Source: Isoetes taiwanensis
Taxonomy: Eukaryota > Streptophyta > Lycopodiopsida > Isoetales > Isoetaceae
Direction: 5' to 3'
NCBI GenBank assembly: GCA_021234155.1
Contig: JAJEKV010000006.1
Location: forward strand, 11,873,318-11,937,317
Length of the DNA stretch: 64,000 nucleotides
Both the position numbers and the translations under genes were made by a program. The notes beneath the pieces are model-generated. The model had not been told where the DNA came from. It made no database searches and was given only the letters and a program-made list of their open reading frames with translations. Positions 24,450 through 37,095 of the stretch are shown one piece after another; the first letter of the stretch is position 1; each line of letters starts with the position of its first letter.

Positions 24450-27400
24450 CTCAGACCGGGCCGAAATGCTTTTCTATTAACATCAATTCTGTTCAGGTCA
24501 CTTACCGGCGTTGAGGGTGTTTGCTGTGCTACGCTACGCACCGCCTATAGCGAAAAGCATTCATGAAAGTATAGCGCATTTACAAGAATGTACAATTCCT
24601 TTTAGATAACATTTGGCCGACAAAGGACAAGAAAAATACACAAACAAAACTAATGGGCTTTACCAAATAAGCTGAGTACAACAACAAGTTGATTTGCGCG
24701 CGGTTGGTACAAAGGAGGTATGATACGACTGGAAGTTTTAAAGTTCTACTCGACACACAAGTGAGGTAAAGAACAAAAACATAACCGAGAGACCAAGCCT
24801 AAGGGTTCGGCGAAGGGGTATAGGATCGCCAGAAGCTTTATTACTTCTTCCGTGATGCCTCTAACCAGCTTATAGCGCTCCAAAGCTTGGACAATAATCA
24901 CCGTTGGTATTCCCACGCTGGGCTAACAATGAGAAGATTGAAAAGTTTCTCCGGCAGGAAAGTTGGTTGTGAAGAGTTGCCAAAGGTGGTCATATTTCCC
25001 TTTCAAAAGCCTGTATTCGCTTCATACTTCAATAGTCCTGCACGCGACAGTAAGGCTTTTAAGTCCTCAAAAGCTCTGGCCCCTATGATGTTAATTATTC
25101 CCCAACCCTTTGTCAAAGATTATAGGGTTCTCCTGGGGTTCCATTTCATAGCCTTCATCCCACTGATATTCTATCTCCTCAGCCATAGTCCTCGCTTCCC
25201 GCCAAGTGTCCCAGGATCATCCTCCTAACCATGTCGCAGGTAATCCTCTCCTCATATTCCCAAAGTGGTCTCTTCTCGCAAGATAGTTGAAATGAATATA
25301 GAACATTTTGTAATTCCACTATATTCTAAACGCCTAATACTTTGAAGAGAATTATGAAAAAAAAAAACAATTCACTTTTACTTATCAAGACAGAATCAGA
25401 TTTAATAAGAAATAAGGTACATCATATTATAACATACAAGGGATTTACAACCCAAAATTTCACAACGTACTACAGCAAAAAATGAGTACAATGAAGTTTG
25501 AGAGCCAGGTCCTCCTCTTCATCCGTAGGCCTAGGAGGAGGCGGCCTGTCGCAAACAGAGCTCCCGGGCCTACCCGGCAGCCGCAATAGATGCAACCTCC
25601 ATGGATAGGCAATGGCCAATGGGCTGCCGTAAGCGGAGTTTCATGCTCATCCGCGCAATATTCACTCAAGGCCGTCAGCAGAAGGATCCTACGCATGAAG
25701 TACATAAGTAACGCATTTCCATAGGAAGCTTCTTGTGGCCGCCGTGTAGAGAGAGCACGGAGGGCCCATCATGAAGCTCTCTTTGCAGCCTTCCCCGCCC
25801 TAAATCTCGGCTATAAAAGGACTTGCCTCGAAAAGGGCTGACAAAAAGAACGGGTGAGGTGGGTTTCCGCGACCTTCCCTTTGCTATGGTGGCCCTCAAT
25901 GCCTCTACTCTTTTTATCCAAATCCATAGGGACTTCTTCCTCCCTAAGTTCAAGTGTTCTCCTTCGTATAGATGCGCATATATAAATCCTCTCCCTCATT
26001 ATCCGAAGCCTGAGGGACTTCAACCATGTTGATGTTTGGGACGGAGGTCCCATAGCCGCAGCATCCTAAGAAGGTCAGCGCAGGCCGCTCCTCGATCACG
26101 AAAGTCCCTGGGCATGCAATGTAGTCTCCCCGCCGTCGGTTCCCTTGGCGGAATCGAGGAAAGCCATGCACCTCTGAGAGGAAGCTCGCGAGAAGTGAAG
26201 TCAATGAAATCGCCCATACAAAGATCTCAAGAAGCTCATAAAGTACATGGTCTTGGCGCTTGGCGCCGAAAACCGCCACCAGCCGTGATACCCGTGCATA
26301 ATATCATCCAAGAGAAGGTACTCTGCCCTTGGTGATAAATAACCGAAGGCCGCCTAATCCCCATTGCCTATAGCTTGTTCACGCGCGTACCCTCCACTAA
26401 TTGTTTCCAATCCGCAAAGTCGCCCATACCTATATGTAAGTTGCCGCCCCTCCCTCTGACGACTCCTCGCGCTTTGCCTTTTTCTGCCGTGTGTAAAGTT
26501 TCATCCAAGGGGGCGCCACCTTGTGGAACCCGCCAAAACCACGCGGCATCAATGGGGCTGGAGATACCCCTTTTCCGTGAGTATACTAGGGGTCATAGGG
26601 TTTTGGGATGTTCTTCTTCTAGTTGTAAAACCATACCTAGTGGGTCAAATTTACCATCGAATAATGATACTAGGGGTTTTTGCTACCCTATGCACGCCAG
26701 ATGGCATATCCCTTATAAAGAAGGTGGATCCTGGAGCCAATCTTTTGACGATATCCATGAGGATGGCTAGGGCGGCGTAACTTCCACATATTGCCCGATG
26801 CCGCACTACGCGTTGCCCCATCTGGTGCCTCCCTTCGTAATCATCATAAGCATGGGTGTCCTCGCCAACATCTCCCTCCCTACTACCTCCCGCCTGCTGC
26901 ATACAACCGGGAGGATCCCCAAAAGGAATGCCAATGTAGCGGAAGCATTTCCTCCATGGTAGTCAAGAATCCGGCGAACCGTGTGCCTCCGCATACGGGC
27001 GGTGATGAGGTTCAGGCGTGGCATACAAAGGTCGCAGCCAGGCCTAGGACTTGCGATCCCATTGCTCAATATGGTGTACCAAGTTTATTGCATGTCGGCA
27101 AGTGTCTATGGCGCTAGAAGTTAAGCAAGGGAGGAGAGAGAGGAAAAAGAAACATTCGAAATGAACTAAAAGTCCTTTAACTCTTTAGCCGATGATTTTT
27201 CATATTTAACACAAAATAATTAAGTTTTTTTTTCCCTAATACAAAATGAAATAGCCACAATGGAAAAGAGTTTTTTTTATTAAATACCAAAAAGGAATAT
27301 TTACAACGCGGAGGTCTTCTGAATATGTGCCAAGGATGCTCTAATCCGCCAGTGGCCAAATCCAGTATTATGGTTACCCCTTGGTGCGGATCGCTAAAAG

Positions 27401-29240
27401 ATTGGCAGGTTACCGCGCCACCAAGTAGGCTTCACGCCTCTTGAGTGCCAAGATTGCAGCGCCCGTGTCGAGGTCGGTTCTGGAACAATGGCTTCCCCGT
27501 ACGCCGAAGGTGGAAGCCCGGACGTGGGTTGCGGTGGGACTCTCTCGAACTTGGCGGATTTTTCCGCGAAGCGCCACGTCGCCTGCACCGAGGCTTCCTT
27601 CAGGTTTTGTAGGCGGCCCTGGCTTCGTTAAGTAATCGTTTTAGCTCCCCAACAACCTGGCCGGAGCTATCCAACCTGGCCGGGAGCTATCCACCGCCGC
27701 TTCTCCTGGCCGAAGTCAGCTTCTTCTATTCACAAAGGCCCCGACAGCTCTTAGCTTCTTTATAATGATCACGGCCGCTGCCCTTTCCTTCTAAGTTGCT
27801 TAATGGTCACATGCTCTTTCTTGGTTTCGGGGTCGGGCCCATCGCCTTCGACGCCTCCCCGGCCCCAGGTCCGTACCTGATCCCCGCCAGCCTCCCTCCC
27901 CTCCAAACTCCGCTCCTCCTTCGGGTTCCCCGTGTCTGAACTCGAGCAAAAGTTGGGTCAGCGCCACAGTCACCGGTACCGGCCCGGTGGTCGCAGACTA
28001 CGTCTATCCGAACGCTGTCGATAGGCTCCGCGCCGACATTCGGGATTTCTCCCCATATAAACTCCGGGCCGAGTCCTCATGCCACGCAGATGGGGGGAAC
28101 CTCAATGGTCTCGCAGCATCGGCGACTCAAGCAGCCGCCGAGGTACCTCAGATGCCCTTCCCCGCCGTGATTCCTCGGCCACCCCATGATCATCCCTTCA
28201 CAAATCCCCATTACCTGCCTCCCACCCCGATAAGTGTCTTCCTCCCAGATGGCCTTCCCGCCGAGGATAGAATTTAATGAGCATCATGACCATGTCGCTG
28301 CTCAACAATGCAGAGTCACAAGGTTCAGCCGATCAAGAATGGCTCGAAGATAGATAGGAGGCGAAATCCTATCGCGTTCTCAAACCTATTACTAGCTCAT
28401 CCGTATATGTCAATAAAGCGTCGGGTTCGTAGCCATGTGCTTGGCTTATCATGGCGAAATCTCCACTACATATGCTCAAAGTAGCGGGTCCCGGTTTTGG
28501 TAGCTAGAAGGCCGCAGCAAGAAGGCTCCAGAGAAGCGATCGCTGAGGCCGTATAAAAGGCAAAGGAGGCACTGGGTTTCTCAGACACAAGGGCTTAATG
28601 GGCAATCCCCAAGTCCACGGGTGGGCGATGGCAGCTGCCTCGGGCGGTCAAGGCGCTGAGGGCAAGGCAAAAGAAATGACAAGAAGAATTTTTTAAACGT
28701 CGGTTAACTTTGAAATTTAAAAATTTTCCTATTAACTTTAAATTTTATTAGGCATGTCAGGTACCTACCCGCTGAAACACGCTGAGACATACCGGCCGGG
28801 CCGCTGCATTATACGCGGCTCCCCGCCTCGATCAGTCGCCGAAGGCTACGCTTCCTCGAAGCTGACCTGATGTGCCCGCTGATTCTGCCCCATCGGCCTG
28901 CCACTCCATTTTCTGGCTTTTCTACCATGACTCAGAAAGCTTATAAAAACAAGCGGCTCTCGAAGCTGGTTTTTGGGACCGCCTCTTGACCATTTTTTTG
29001 CCTAGAGATCTAATCGCTCTAGGGTGTCCGATCCAATGGACGACCCGCTCACATTCCAGCCACCCAATCGACATTTACAATGCTTCCAATCTTGGGTCCT
29101 CCAAATGCCTCCCCATCCCCTTTTTAAAGCTGCTACAAATTCTTAATTTAACCTAACACCGCAGCCAAACATCAAAGAGGACTAACAACACATTAACTTA
29201 GCCTCCTCCCCTAACCACCGCATACGAAAGTTAGTGCTTG
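24450..29240. other. Unexplained 4.8 kb between gypsy 5' LTR and gag
   Basis: GC-rich with many short frames on both strands but no recognisable domain. Homopolymer-bearing AT-rich patches at about 24,570-24,690, 25,340-25,480 and 27,170-27,310 interrupt it at intervals and share TTTACAA-type words. It may be a long leader, an extra ORF as in some gypsy lineages, or another nested insertion. Confidence 0.35.
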
Positions 29241-29274
29241 CCAGCGCTACAAGGATTTCATAAACGTAAATCAC

Positions 29275-29287
29275 GGCTCGATACTCA
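29275..29287 (-). promoter_or_regulatory. gypsy primer-binding site (initiator tRNA-Met)
   Basis: Plus strand GGCTCGATACTCA sits directly beside the 5' LTR. Its complement approximates TGGTATCAGAGCC, the usual plant primer site, with two small differences that look like consensus error. It fixes the element's direction as minus. Confidence 0.7.
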
Positions 29288-30897
29288 TCAGGACGCCCCC
29301 AATATATACGACACCCACCGCATATTATACGATTCTTTTCCCATGGCAACCAATCCAAGGCGAGCAGGCTCGCTCATTTCGTGCCATCTAAGTGAAATGA
29401 TGCCCGAAAGAAGGACACTGCGGGTCATCTCGCCCACGCTTCAATGGACTTATGCCGCTGACGATGAATATTACGCAGGTTAGCAATAATACATAAATCA
29501 CATATAAACAACCACCTCGGGTTGGGTGGCGATCCATCCACATACAACGCGAAAAGAATGCATCTAAACTAAGAAAAACACCCCAAACCCCTGTGTTCTC
29601 CTACCCCCCGCCTGCACTTCAGTGAGGATCGACCGACGGGCCGGCCCTCAAGATCAAAGCGCACTCCAGCCCTGGCATGGCGCTATCGGCATAGAACATC
29701 GCTGGCCGGTTCCACCCATCCACCTGCGCACACACTTTGCAGCGGGTCAATTCACGCCATGGCTTCGCTTATACCTCCCAGGACGCAGTTCAAGGCAGGT
29801 ATCACCCTTGAGCCTACTCCGTGTTCACATGACCGTCCGGTATTATGTGCCTGTGGTGGCCGCCCCTTCCGTAATCACAAAGGGTCTGGCCGGGTGAGCT
29901 AGAGAATACGCGGCCGATCACCGACCGCATCCGCATCTCAATTTACTCCACCCTAAAATCTACTAAAGTACAGATGCCCCATGGTCAAAGCACCCTCTCG
30001 CATCTGTGGAGTGTCGTAGCCCATATCACCCCGGCACCGCTCGGGCCTTCAGCCGGTCGTCACACAGGCCCACGCCCACCTGTGAGGAGTCTCTGTGACT
30101 TTTATGTTCCCGTGTGCAAGACCCCACCCCCATTTCTACTTCCACCGGTTCCTTGTCCGGTGCTGCCACCCATAGCATCTAAGGGTCCTGGCAAGGGCTT
30201 CCAGCACAAAGCCGCGAATTAATGGGACCCCGCTGCATTTATCTAGAGCATACTACAATACATGGCTCAGAGGTTCTCACCTCGCATCCTTACTCTGTGC
30301 AGTAATACTGCACAAAGAACTAACAATCCATCCTTCGTAGAGCAAAACCAATCAAATATAAAGAGAACTTACCTCAAGGGTTAGTTCCTATGATTGAAAC
30401 ACAAAGAGAACAGAGAAACGGAACACAAACCAAGGCTAATAGGGGCTTATCTAGAATTCACAGTTATCCTAGCCACCCACCTCATGCCCTGGACCTGCTA
30501 CCATGGGTGCTTCTACTTTGGTCTTGGGGGTTCAGCTCGGGCTCACAGTTCTACTTGGTATGTAGGCCTCCCGCTTGGTATGATGGCCACCTCGCTCCTT
30601 CTTGGGCACTGAGGGAGTCAAAACAGTGATAGATCAGGTTGAAGCCTACCTGAAATCCCATACCGGCCAATCGACAATGTGTGGTCAAAACAAGAGAATT
30701 AGTCTAATTAATCCCATTTAGTCCTTTTTAATTCCCAAGGTTATAGGTTATTATTCTTAATGGTTAAATTAGCAGCTAATTTAATCCCTTTTAGAGTAAC
30801 CCCCTAGGTTGCTGAATAATTCCATGGAGGCGCATCTTAGGGGGACGTGACGATAGATGTATTTTATATATACCGTATGAATACATGGAACGCCACA
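29288..30897 (-). repeat. gypsy 5' LTR
   Basis: The partner of 18,246-19,801, with the same block order. The plus-strand left end reads TCAGGACGCCCCC (expected TGTGACG...), the right end GAACGCCACA. Its boundary with copia RT sequence is at 30,897/30,898. Confidence 0.85.
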
Positions 30898-31560
30898 CAC
30901 GGAGCCCCAAAATGTGTCTTGATTTCACCTCCAAACCTATTTATTCCCCACTCTCGCCTCTATGCACGCTTCATGATAGATCCCATCCATGCCTTTGCTT
31001 ACTATAATTGTAGATCATCCACATATACAATCACAATCAAAAACTGATCATTTTTTAAAGAGATATTCCACTTGCCTTGCAGCATCCGTAACCCTAAGTA
31101 GATTCTTTGCAGAAAATCCATCAATGTATTATACAAATTTCCTAAGGCTTTGTTTCAGACTACAAAGCCCGGATCTGGGCACAATCTTTTCTTGATTCGT
31201 TTCAATCCCTCCGCCGCCAAGATGAAAAATTTCCTCTCCTACGTAAAACCCATTCAAGAAAGTCGCTTGTTGACGCCCATTTGGTATTTCCATATCCTCT
31301 TGAGTCGCCAAGGCCAAACTGCTATTGAGTCATTTCACGGGTGAGAATGTTTCTTCAAAGTCTATTCTGGCTGAGAACCCTCAGGGCGACTAGCCGTTTC
31401 TTAAATTTCACAGATCCGCCACTAGCCTCAAGGCTTAATCTTGGAACACCCATCTCGCACTTACCTACTTTCTTCCTTTGCAGATTTTACCAAATCCCAT
31501 GCTTGGAGTTAGATACATGGCATCCATTTCATCTTGCATAAGCCACCAATCGTGTCCGCA
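30898..31560 (-). pseudogene. copia reverse transcriptase, 5' portion
   Basis: The minus strand contains an ATFLNG...EEIF block followed by VPRSGL-SLKQS(L)R (31,129-31,317; copia K-AFLNG-L-EEIYM and LKKSLYGLKQSPR) and further on VIVYVDDLQL at about 30,993-31,049, the catalytic motif. The gene is cut about 100 bp after YVDD by the gypsy LTR and resumes at 18,245. Confidence 0.8.
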
Positions 31561-32249
31561 CAAAAGCTTCAAGCATACATTTAATCGTTCCGTAAATCCC
31601 CGAAGCCTAATACATTTCTTCTATGTATGTATCCCACCATTTCCATGAGATTTCAAATAGTAATTCCTCGTTGAAGAGTCTCCATGTACGCAGTACTTTT
31701 TGTTCTTCCATTCTAAACCATCGCTGTGGTGATGCCCCCCAGCACTCTTTTTGTTCCTTCATCATGCGAGCTAGCTTATAGGGACGTAACAGTAAACACT
31801 TCTCGAGCGGCCATGTTCCTGCTCACTCGAGCACTTGTTTCACTGGAGCACTTTGAAATACTTGTGGTGCCGACATTGCCGCCGCCTTTGCTTTTCCCAC
31901 TATGACTGCTCGTTTCATCATGAATTTTCTAACCACGTGACGGTATGTTCTTGATGCAAAATTAACATCGCTCTCAATTTCCCCTGCGACAATCTCTTTT
32001 GAGCCGGCCCCAAACTCCATCGAACCTTACATTATCGCCCGAATGATCTTTTCTGCCCTAGATCCATCAACCTCAGATCCCTACCCGCTCAAGCAAGATC
32101 CAACAACAAAGATACACTTCCTAGATTTATCTCACAGCACCTTATTCCCTTCTCTTTCTCTTTGAACAAAAGTAAAAAGCCGACGGAGACCCAAATACCT
32201 TCAAATGTGCTAGATCCGCTTAACCGCCCGCATTCTCCTCCTGTTTTTT

Positions 32250-33028
32250 CCGAATCCCTACAAAAAGGTGCTCTGGCTTTGAAGATAGCATGTGCAGTAT
32301 GGCTTCAGCCCAAAATGGTCTAACACCTTGGGCCCATTTCATCATACTTAAAAGCATTCCTTCAACGCTCGGGATCTTCGCTTCCTGCCAACACCCCATT
32401 CGATGAGATGCTCATGGTAAGGATTAGACAAAATGCGACTTCTAATTCGTCCTCACAGAACACGCATCAACTCTGCAGACACAAATTCTATCCCATTGTC
32501 ACCACCGGATGGCTCTTTCCAAACTGTGATGTCCAAATTTCCTTCAACTTGTTTCATCCAAATCTTGAATGCGCCAAGACGCCACTCTTTCTTGTGAATA
32601 ATAAATACAAAGCTTTTCCTTGAGAAATCGGGCCCACAATCCACAAGGAAGTATTGACCATTCCCAAACGAATCGATTGGCATTTTTCCATAATTCAAAT
32701 CAGGTGCACCAATCGGCAGTAGGGTTTGTGGCTCAGCATCTTCCTCTTAGTCTTTTGAGTATGTTTATCTATACGTAACCTTCACACATATCAAGTACTC
32801 AAAGACAATCACACCCATACCCTGACCATGTTTCTATAAGTGTTGCACCGTGATTCTACTCCCATTGATGTACAAGTCTCCATGCCAAAGATGCCCCATT
32901 GGGTCCTCCGCCTGAAAAGCTGCATTTACTTTGCATGAGATCCCTCGCTGGCCGAATTCAACTAGTTTGTATAAGAAGCCACTCTCACACCTTCCCCACA
33001 ACCCGCTAGATACATTCATCAAGAGCAT
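32250..33028 (-). pseudogene. copia GAG-pre-integrase and integrase
   Basis: A block with AEDPMGHLWHG and INGSRI at 32,834-32,930 is the zinc-binding pre-integrase region. It is followed by GKMPIDSFGNGQYFLV, FSRKSFV, IHKKEW and IWMKQVEG, then NGIEFVSAEL at 32,453-32,698, which matches the copia integrase core around the second catalytic Asp (expected SDNG-EF; here GGDNGIEF). Downstream, the PY-P-QNG block lies in damaged sequence. Confidence 0.78.
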
Positions 33029-33399
33029 CTCATTACTTTTTGAGACATGCCGTAATTCCCATTATCCGCCATAATTCCGCTGTGGAAACGATTGCGGTAA
33101 GTCTCTGCATATCACAAGACTGTATATTTCTTAACTTATCCGCTAATCCGAAAAGTTACAAAGGTTCTGCTCGCAATCTCAGACCTGAGGCTACCTACCC
33201 ACATAATCGCCAGCTGATCTTCAGCCTAAAATTATGTATTCTCCCCTGTTTGTCATTAAGATGGATAGCAAATGTAATCCAAACTTATCTTTCTTCCACC
33301 TCGACATACCAAAGCTTTCCGCCTCCGTGATGCTTCAACTCAGCCACCAACCCTTGTGGCATAATGCATGTTTCACCATCATCCATGCTTCCTCATCAC

Positions 33400-34400
33400 T
33401 ATCCCATGTACCGCTCTCCCATCCTTGTTTCAAGAAACCTCCAGATTCTTGGGCAGATTTCCATTCCCTTTGGGTTCAAGAAGCATGCCACTTCAAACTT
33501 CACCGCCTCCCTCCTTTCGTGATGGTCACACTCTCCGCCATATGAGCATTCTTGCTGACGACTTGAAGCACCCCCATTGCTCACTTTTTCTTTAGAAGAG
33601 TACCTGGCCTTGTTTTCACTTCTTTCTCCTTTTTTTCTCAAGCTTTTCTCCATCTTCTTTTTTGAATTGCAGTTCCTTGAAATGTGACATTTCTTCCCCA
33701 CACACCACCAAAATCTTTCTTTGTAGACCTCACTTTGGCTACAAATGCCGCTCTCCTCTTCTTTCTTTCTTTAGCGTCGGAGGCTCCAAGAACATCGCAC
33801 TAGTCACAAATTTTCACTTCTCACAATGTACCACTTTGGCATCCTACGGCTTGTTTAATTGAAATGATAATAAAATGGCCATAGCCGTGATCTTCATCAC
33901 TAATGTTATGCTTCAAGGCTCCTAATTGATCCGCCTGTGCTCTCCATGGTAATCGATGTGGTCCGCCTGATCATCTCCATCTCCCATTTTTGCACCGAAA
34001 AACTTCTCTATAAGAACAATTTTTGAGAGGTATCAGGAGTCTCAAACGCCTTCTCGGAGATACATTTCCATTCTCCTTAGCGCTTTTGAGGCCTCACCAA
34101 CTGAATCGGCCCATCCCGCAATCCAAACATCATGGAATGCTTTTGCACGATTATCTTTCTTCTTCCATGCACGAAAAATGCCCTTTCTTCAACAACTTTC
34201 CATTTTTCGCTATTCACCGTGCTTGGGGTCTCGGGTTCATCCCCACTCACCACATCCCAAACGCTCTTTCTTCCAAGACTCATGCATCTTCCAAAACCAT
34301 ATACAAAGGCAGCATTGATCGATCCGCCTCAAGATTCTTGAGATCCATTTGTCATTACCCTAGAACTTCTACTTAGCACAACCTTCTCGTATCAAGGCTC
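33400..34400 (-). pseudogene. copia gag with zinc knuckle
   Basis: At 33,650-33,710 the minus strand reads a C-x2-C(G)KKCH-x4-C pattern followed by a Lys-rich stretch, the CCHC nucleocapsid knuckle. The upstream 33,750-34,400 stretch is the expected UBN2-type gag region by position, but the frame is heavily broken. The protease DSGA motif was not found. Confidence 0.6.
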
Positions 34401-34407
34401 ATACTCA
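34396..34407 (-). promoter_or_regulatory. copia primer-binding site (initiator tRNA-Met)
   Basis: GGCTCATACTCA lies directly inside the 5' LTR; the complement approximates TGGTATCAGAGCC with small errors similar to those at the gypsy site. Confidence 0.55.
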
Positions 34408-34602
34408 TGAAACAATTTGAGGCCAAATACGTAAGCAAGAATTTGCAAAGAACCGTATACTCCATCTCGTGGATTCTCTTCTATTTATAGAGATCCTAGA
34501 ATACAACAAGCCTAATTAAGGCTCCACTAATTTCGCTATAACGCTCATATCCCAACTCTAAAAGTTCTCATTATAAATTGCATATCTGCCTCGCTTTAAC
34601 AT
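34408..34602 (-). repeat. copia 5' LTR
   Basis: The partner of 17,191-17,382. The plus-strand ends are TGAAACAATTTG and CTTTAACA, directly followed by the target duplication TCAAC. Confidence 0.88.
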
Positions 34603-35552
34603 CAACCGAATAAATCTAATTGCTACCATGCAGTTGTCCGGCCTAATCTATATTACAAGAACGGATTCGGTCACGCAAACCGAAGCCTCCTACCAAGTAT
34701 TGATTCAATCAGAGATCAACAATCTCAGAATCGGTTCATTCCAAAAGCCACCATCCATTCCATGACCAATTCGTCCCCCAGACTTTATAATCCCACAAGT
34801 GGTGTTAACCTTAGTTCTACTGAGGCAAATCCGACCCACCTGGCCAGAACTCGACTCCCCATAGCTCCACCGAAAATCTCTTGCCATGGTCAGCGATCAT
34901 GTACTGCTTGCAACAGTCTTCGGACTGCTCCATCGCAACCCTAAATGGTTTTCCCATTTATTTTTCCCATCCAACGGGGTCACGCCACGTGGCTCCTTTT
35001 ATTTAACATTTTATACAATGCATTTTTAACAAAGCTAACTATACACATTAACATTTTAATGTCACACATCAACACCCATTGTTGCCCTAGCACTAGTCCC
35101 CTTGTAACAAACATGCTCCATATTAATATTAACAATTAATATCCATGTCAATGCCCTAGTACCAATATTGGCTACCAAATACCTCGACGCCAAGATTAAT
35201 CCCAGATTAACAATTTCCTTTAGTACTAACCTCAAAGATCAAATTCCTCTCATATTATCAAGAACCATATAGAATCTGATCTATCCTCCTAAAGATCCAG
35301 TCACCTACTGCTCAGTAGTCTGAATCAGATCCAAAGACCCCTAATGCACAACACGACTCTTATATAAAAGAAGTGCGGCATTACAGAGGAGTTTAAGACA
35401 ACGGTATGCTCTTAGGACTAACCACGTTATCCATCTCTAGTATAACATGCATCAGTTGGCTTCTAATAGGATGGATCCTCAAGTCCTATAGTAAGTCCAA
35501 CTCATATGCTGTTATCCAACCTTTTCCACTTTAAAAGATCCTGCACATCATA

Positions 35553-35582
35553 GAATGAGAATGAGAATGAGAATGAGAATGA
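35553..35582. repeat. (GAATGA)n microsatellite
   Basis: Five consecutive near-perfect hexamers, ending 6 bp before the hairpin at 35,588. Confidence 0.9.
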
Positions 35583-35587
35583 TTTTT

Positions 35588-35625
35588 TATCGTCCACTGA
35601 GGCCAATCGGCCTCAGTGGGCGATA
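35588..35625. repeat. Strong hairpin, 17-bp stem, 4-nt loop
   Basis: Bases 35,588-35,604 pair with 35,609-35,625 with only one G-T pair; the loop is AATC. The core CCACTGAGGCC/GGCCTCAGTGG is perfect. It may be the palindromic end of a small DNA element. Confidence 0.8.
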
Positions 35626-35751
35626 ACCCATTAAGGATCATCAAATATCCACCCTTAAAGCTAAAGGAATACAATCCCATTGAATGGCATGTTCACCCTC
35701 GTCCTAATGGACCTTTGCATCTATGCTTAGTTGCAAACAGAGTTTAAAATG

Positions 35752-35778
35752 AAACGCACTTATTTAAGAAGTGCGTTT
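35752..35778. repeat. Hairpin, 10-bp perfect stem
   Basis: AAACGCACTT (35,752-35,761) and AAGTGCGTTT (35,769-35,778) are exact reverse complements around a 7-nt loop. Confidence 0.8.
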
Positions 35779-37095
35779 GAAAGATTCCTTTACAAAAATT
35801 AAAAACTTGAAAAAAACACACAAAATAGGGAGCAAAATAGATTGTTGAGCACGAACTGTGGACACCCCCAAAAAGTTAATATTTTGAAGTTTTCATTTTA
35901 AAAGAGGGCAAAAAAAAAAAATGCTTGTTTTGAGGAGTGAGACATTAATTTTGATAACTCAAGAAATATTTATTGTTAAAACAGAGAAATATAGTTTGTC
36001 TTTGCAAGCTTAATATAAGTACTAAGAAAGTCAACATTGGAAAGATAAAGAGGTGAAATCATGGAGCAAGAAAGAGTTATTTCAACTAAGCATCGTTGAA
36101 TATACAAAGCTTTCAGCTTTAAAAATCCTCATCAAAATAAATTATAATTATATAGTTTATAATGAAGTAGTTAAGAACTCAATCAGAGTAAATTTATACG
36201 AGAGGTGGGAGGCCCACCACAGGACTCTCGTGACCCTTTGGGCACCTGGGTCCACCTTATCACATGGAGCATATGCCACCCGCTTAAGATGAGAAGAAAC
36301 ACCCTATATACGCACGCAAAAGTGTTGGAAAACCCCTCCGGGTGGAAAAAATACACTAGGAATGTCAAGAAGAGGGGATTAAACCCCAGTATACGCATTT
36401 AAAACGCCGAGAAACCCCTCCATGCACTCACTAGGTTTATACTTGGCCCTCCGTGTGAACTTGCATGCCTTGGATCCGCCTCAAGTAGCTTACAATGCAG
36501 ACGCCTCCTTCGATCTCCAACCTATTGGCACACAAAAGGCCTCGCCTCGAGCACCAGCTCCAAGTCGATAAACTCCACCTCCTTCATCTTTTCACTGTGG
36601 TAAGTGCCCTTAACATCGGCCGGCACTGCTCTTGCTCCCTCAGCTTCCTGCTTATCAGTGAAAGGATTCGCAAAGAGCTATCCCGTCCCGGCGGAAACTT
36701 ATTTGACCGGGTCTGGCGTTTATCGAGATGGCATGTTTAAGGGCGAAACCGCAGCCTAACTTAAAAGGCATCTAGGATCCGGGCCTGCATGAAACCATCA
36801 GGATCAAATTATTAATAAGCTTGCTTCGATAATGGGACCACGAAATACTTGTCGCAGCGGGTCTCAATTTCTGCAAAAACAAATTGGAACCAACGTACTG
36901 CAGGAGTCTTCATTCTCATGTGTTAAATGAAACCATGGTTTTCAAGGCCCATACCAGAAAATCTATATGAAAATGCTCAAACAACTTACTGCTGCTGACT
37001 ACCACCAGACCCCACTGAGTTGCCTCCCATACAGCAAAGAATTACAAATTAGTAGGAAAGAAACATGGAAAACAAGTTAGCCCAAGAGTGCAAGC

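Larger units (their letters stand above)
18246..30897 (-). mobile_element. Ty3/gypsy retrotransposon nested in copia
   Basis: Two LTRs of about 1.56-1.61 kb (18,246-19,801 and 29,288-30,897) enclose 9.5 kb. On the minus strand the order is 5' LTR, primer site complementary to initiator tRNA-Met (29,275-29,287), about 4.8 kb without recognised coding content, gag capsid, protease, RT, RNase H and integrase, then a polypurine tract (about 19,802-19,815) and 3' LTR. Gag-PR-RT-RH-IN is the gypsy order. It sits between the RT and RNase H parts of the copia host, so it is the younger insertion. The expected 5-bp target duplication could not be read: the flanks are CCTGA and CACGG. Confidence 0.85.
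17191..34602 (-). mobile_element. Ty1/copia retrotransposon, split by a nested gypsy element
   Basis: Both ends carry the same LTR of about 190 bp, which on the minus strand starts TGTTAAA and ends near CA. The flanking 5 bp are identical: TCAAC at 17,186-17,190 and TCAAC at 34,603-34,607, a perfect target-site duplication. Reading the minus strand from 34,602 gives LTR, primer site, gag with zinc knuckle, GAG-pre-integrase, integrase, RT up to YVDD, then a jump over 18,246-30,897, then RNase H, a polypurine tract and the 3' LTR. Without the insertion it is about 4.8 kb, normal for copia. All coding parts are frame-broken. The order gag-IN-RT-RH places it in copia rather than gypsy. Confidence 0.9.
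34608..37090. other. AT-rich sequence with hairpins, no recognised gene
   Basis: The longest open frames are short and show no domain. The stretch includes a hexanucleotide tract and two strong hairpins listed separately. Confidence 0.35.

Noticed and set aside
18241-30902. A 5-bp target duplication for the gypsy element
   Set aside because: Flanking pentamers CCTGA and CACGG do not match; sequence noise at the boundary prevents a call.
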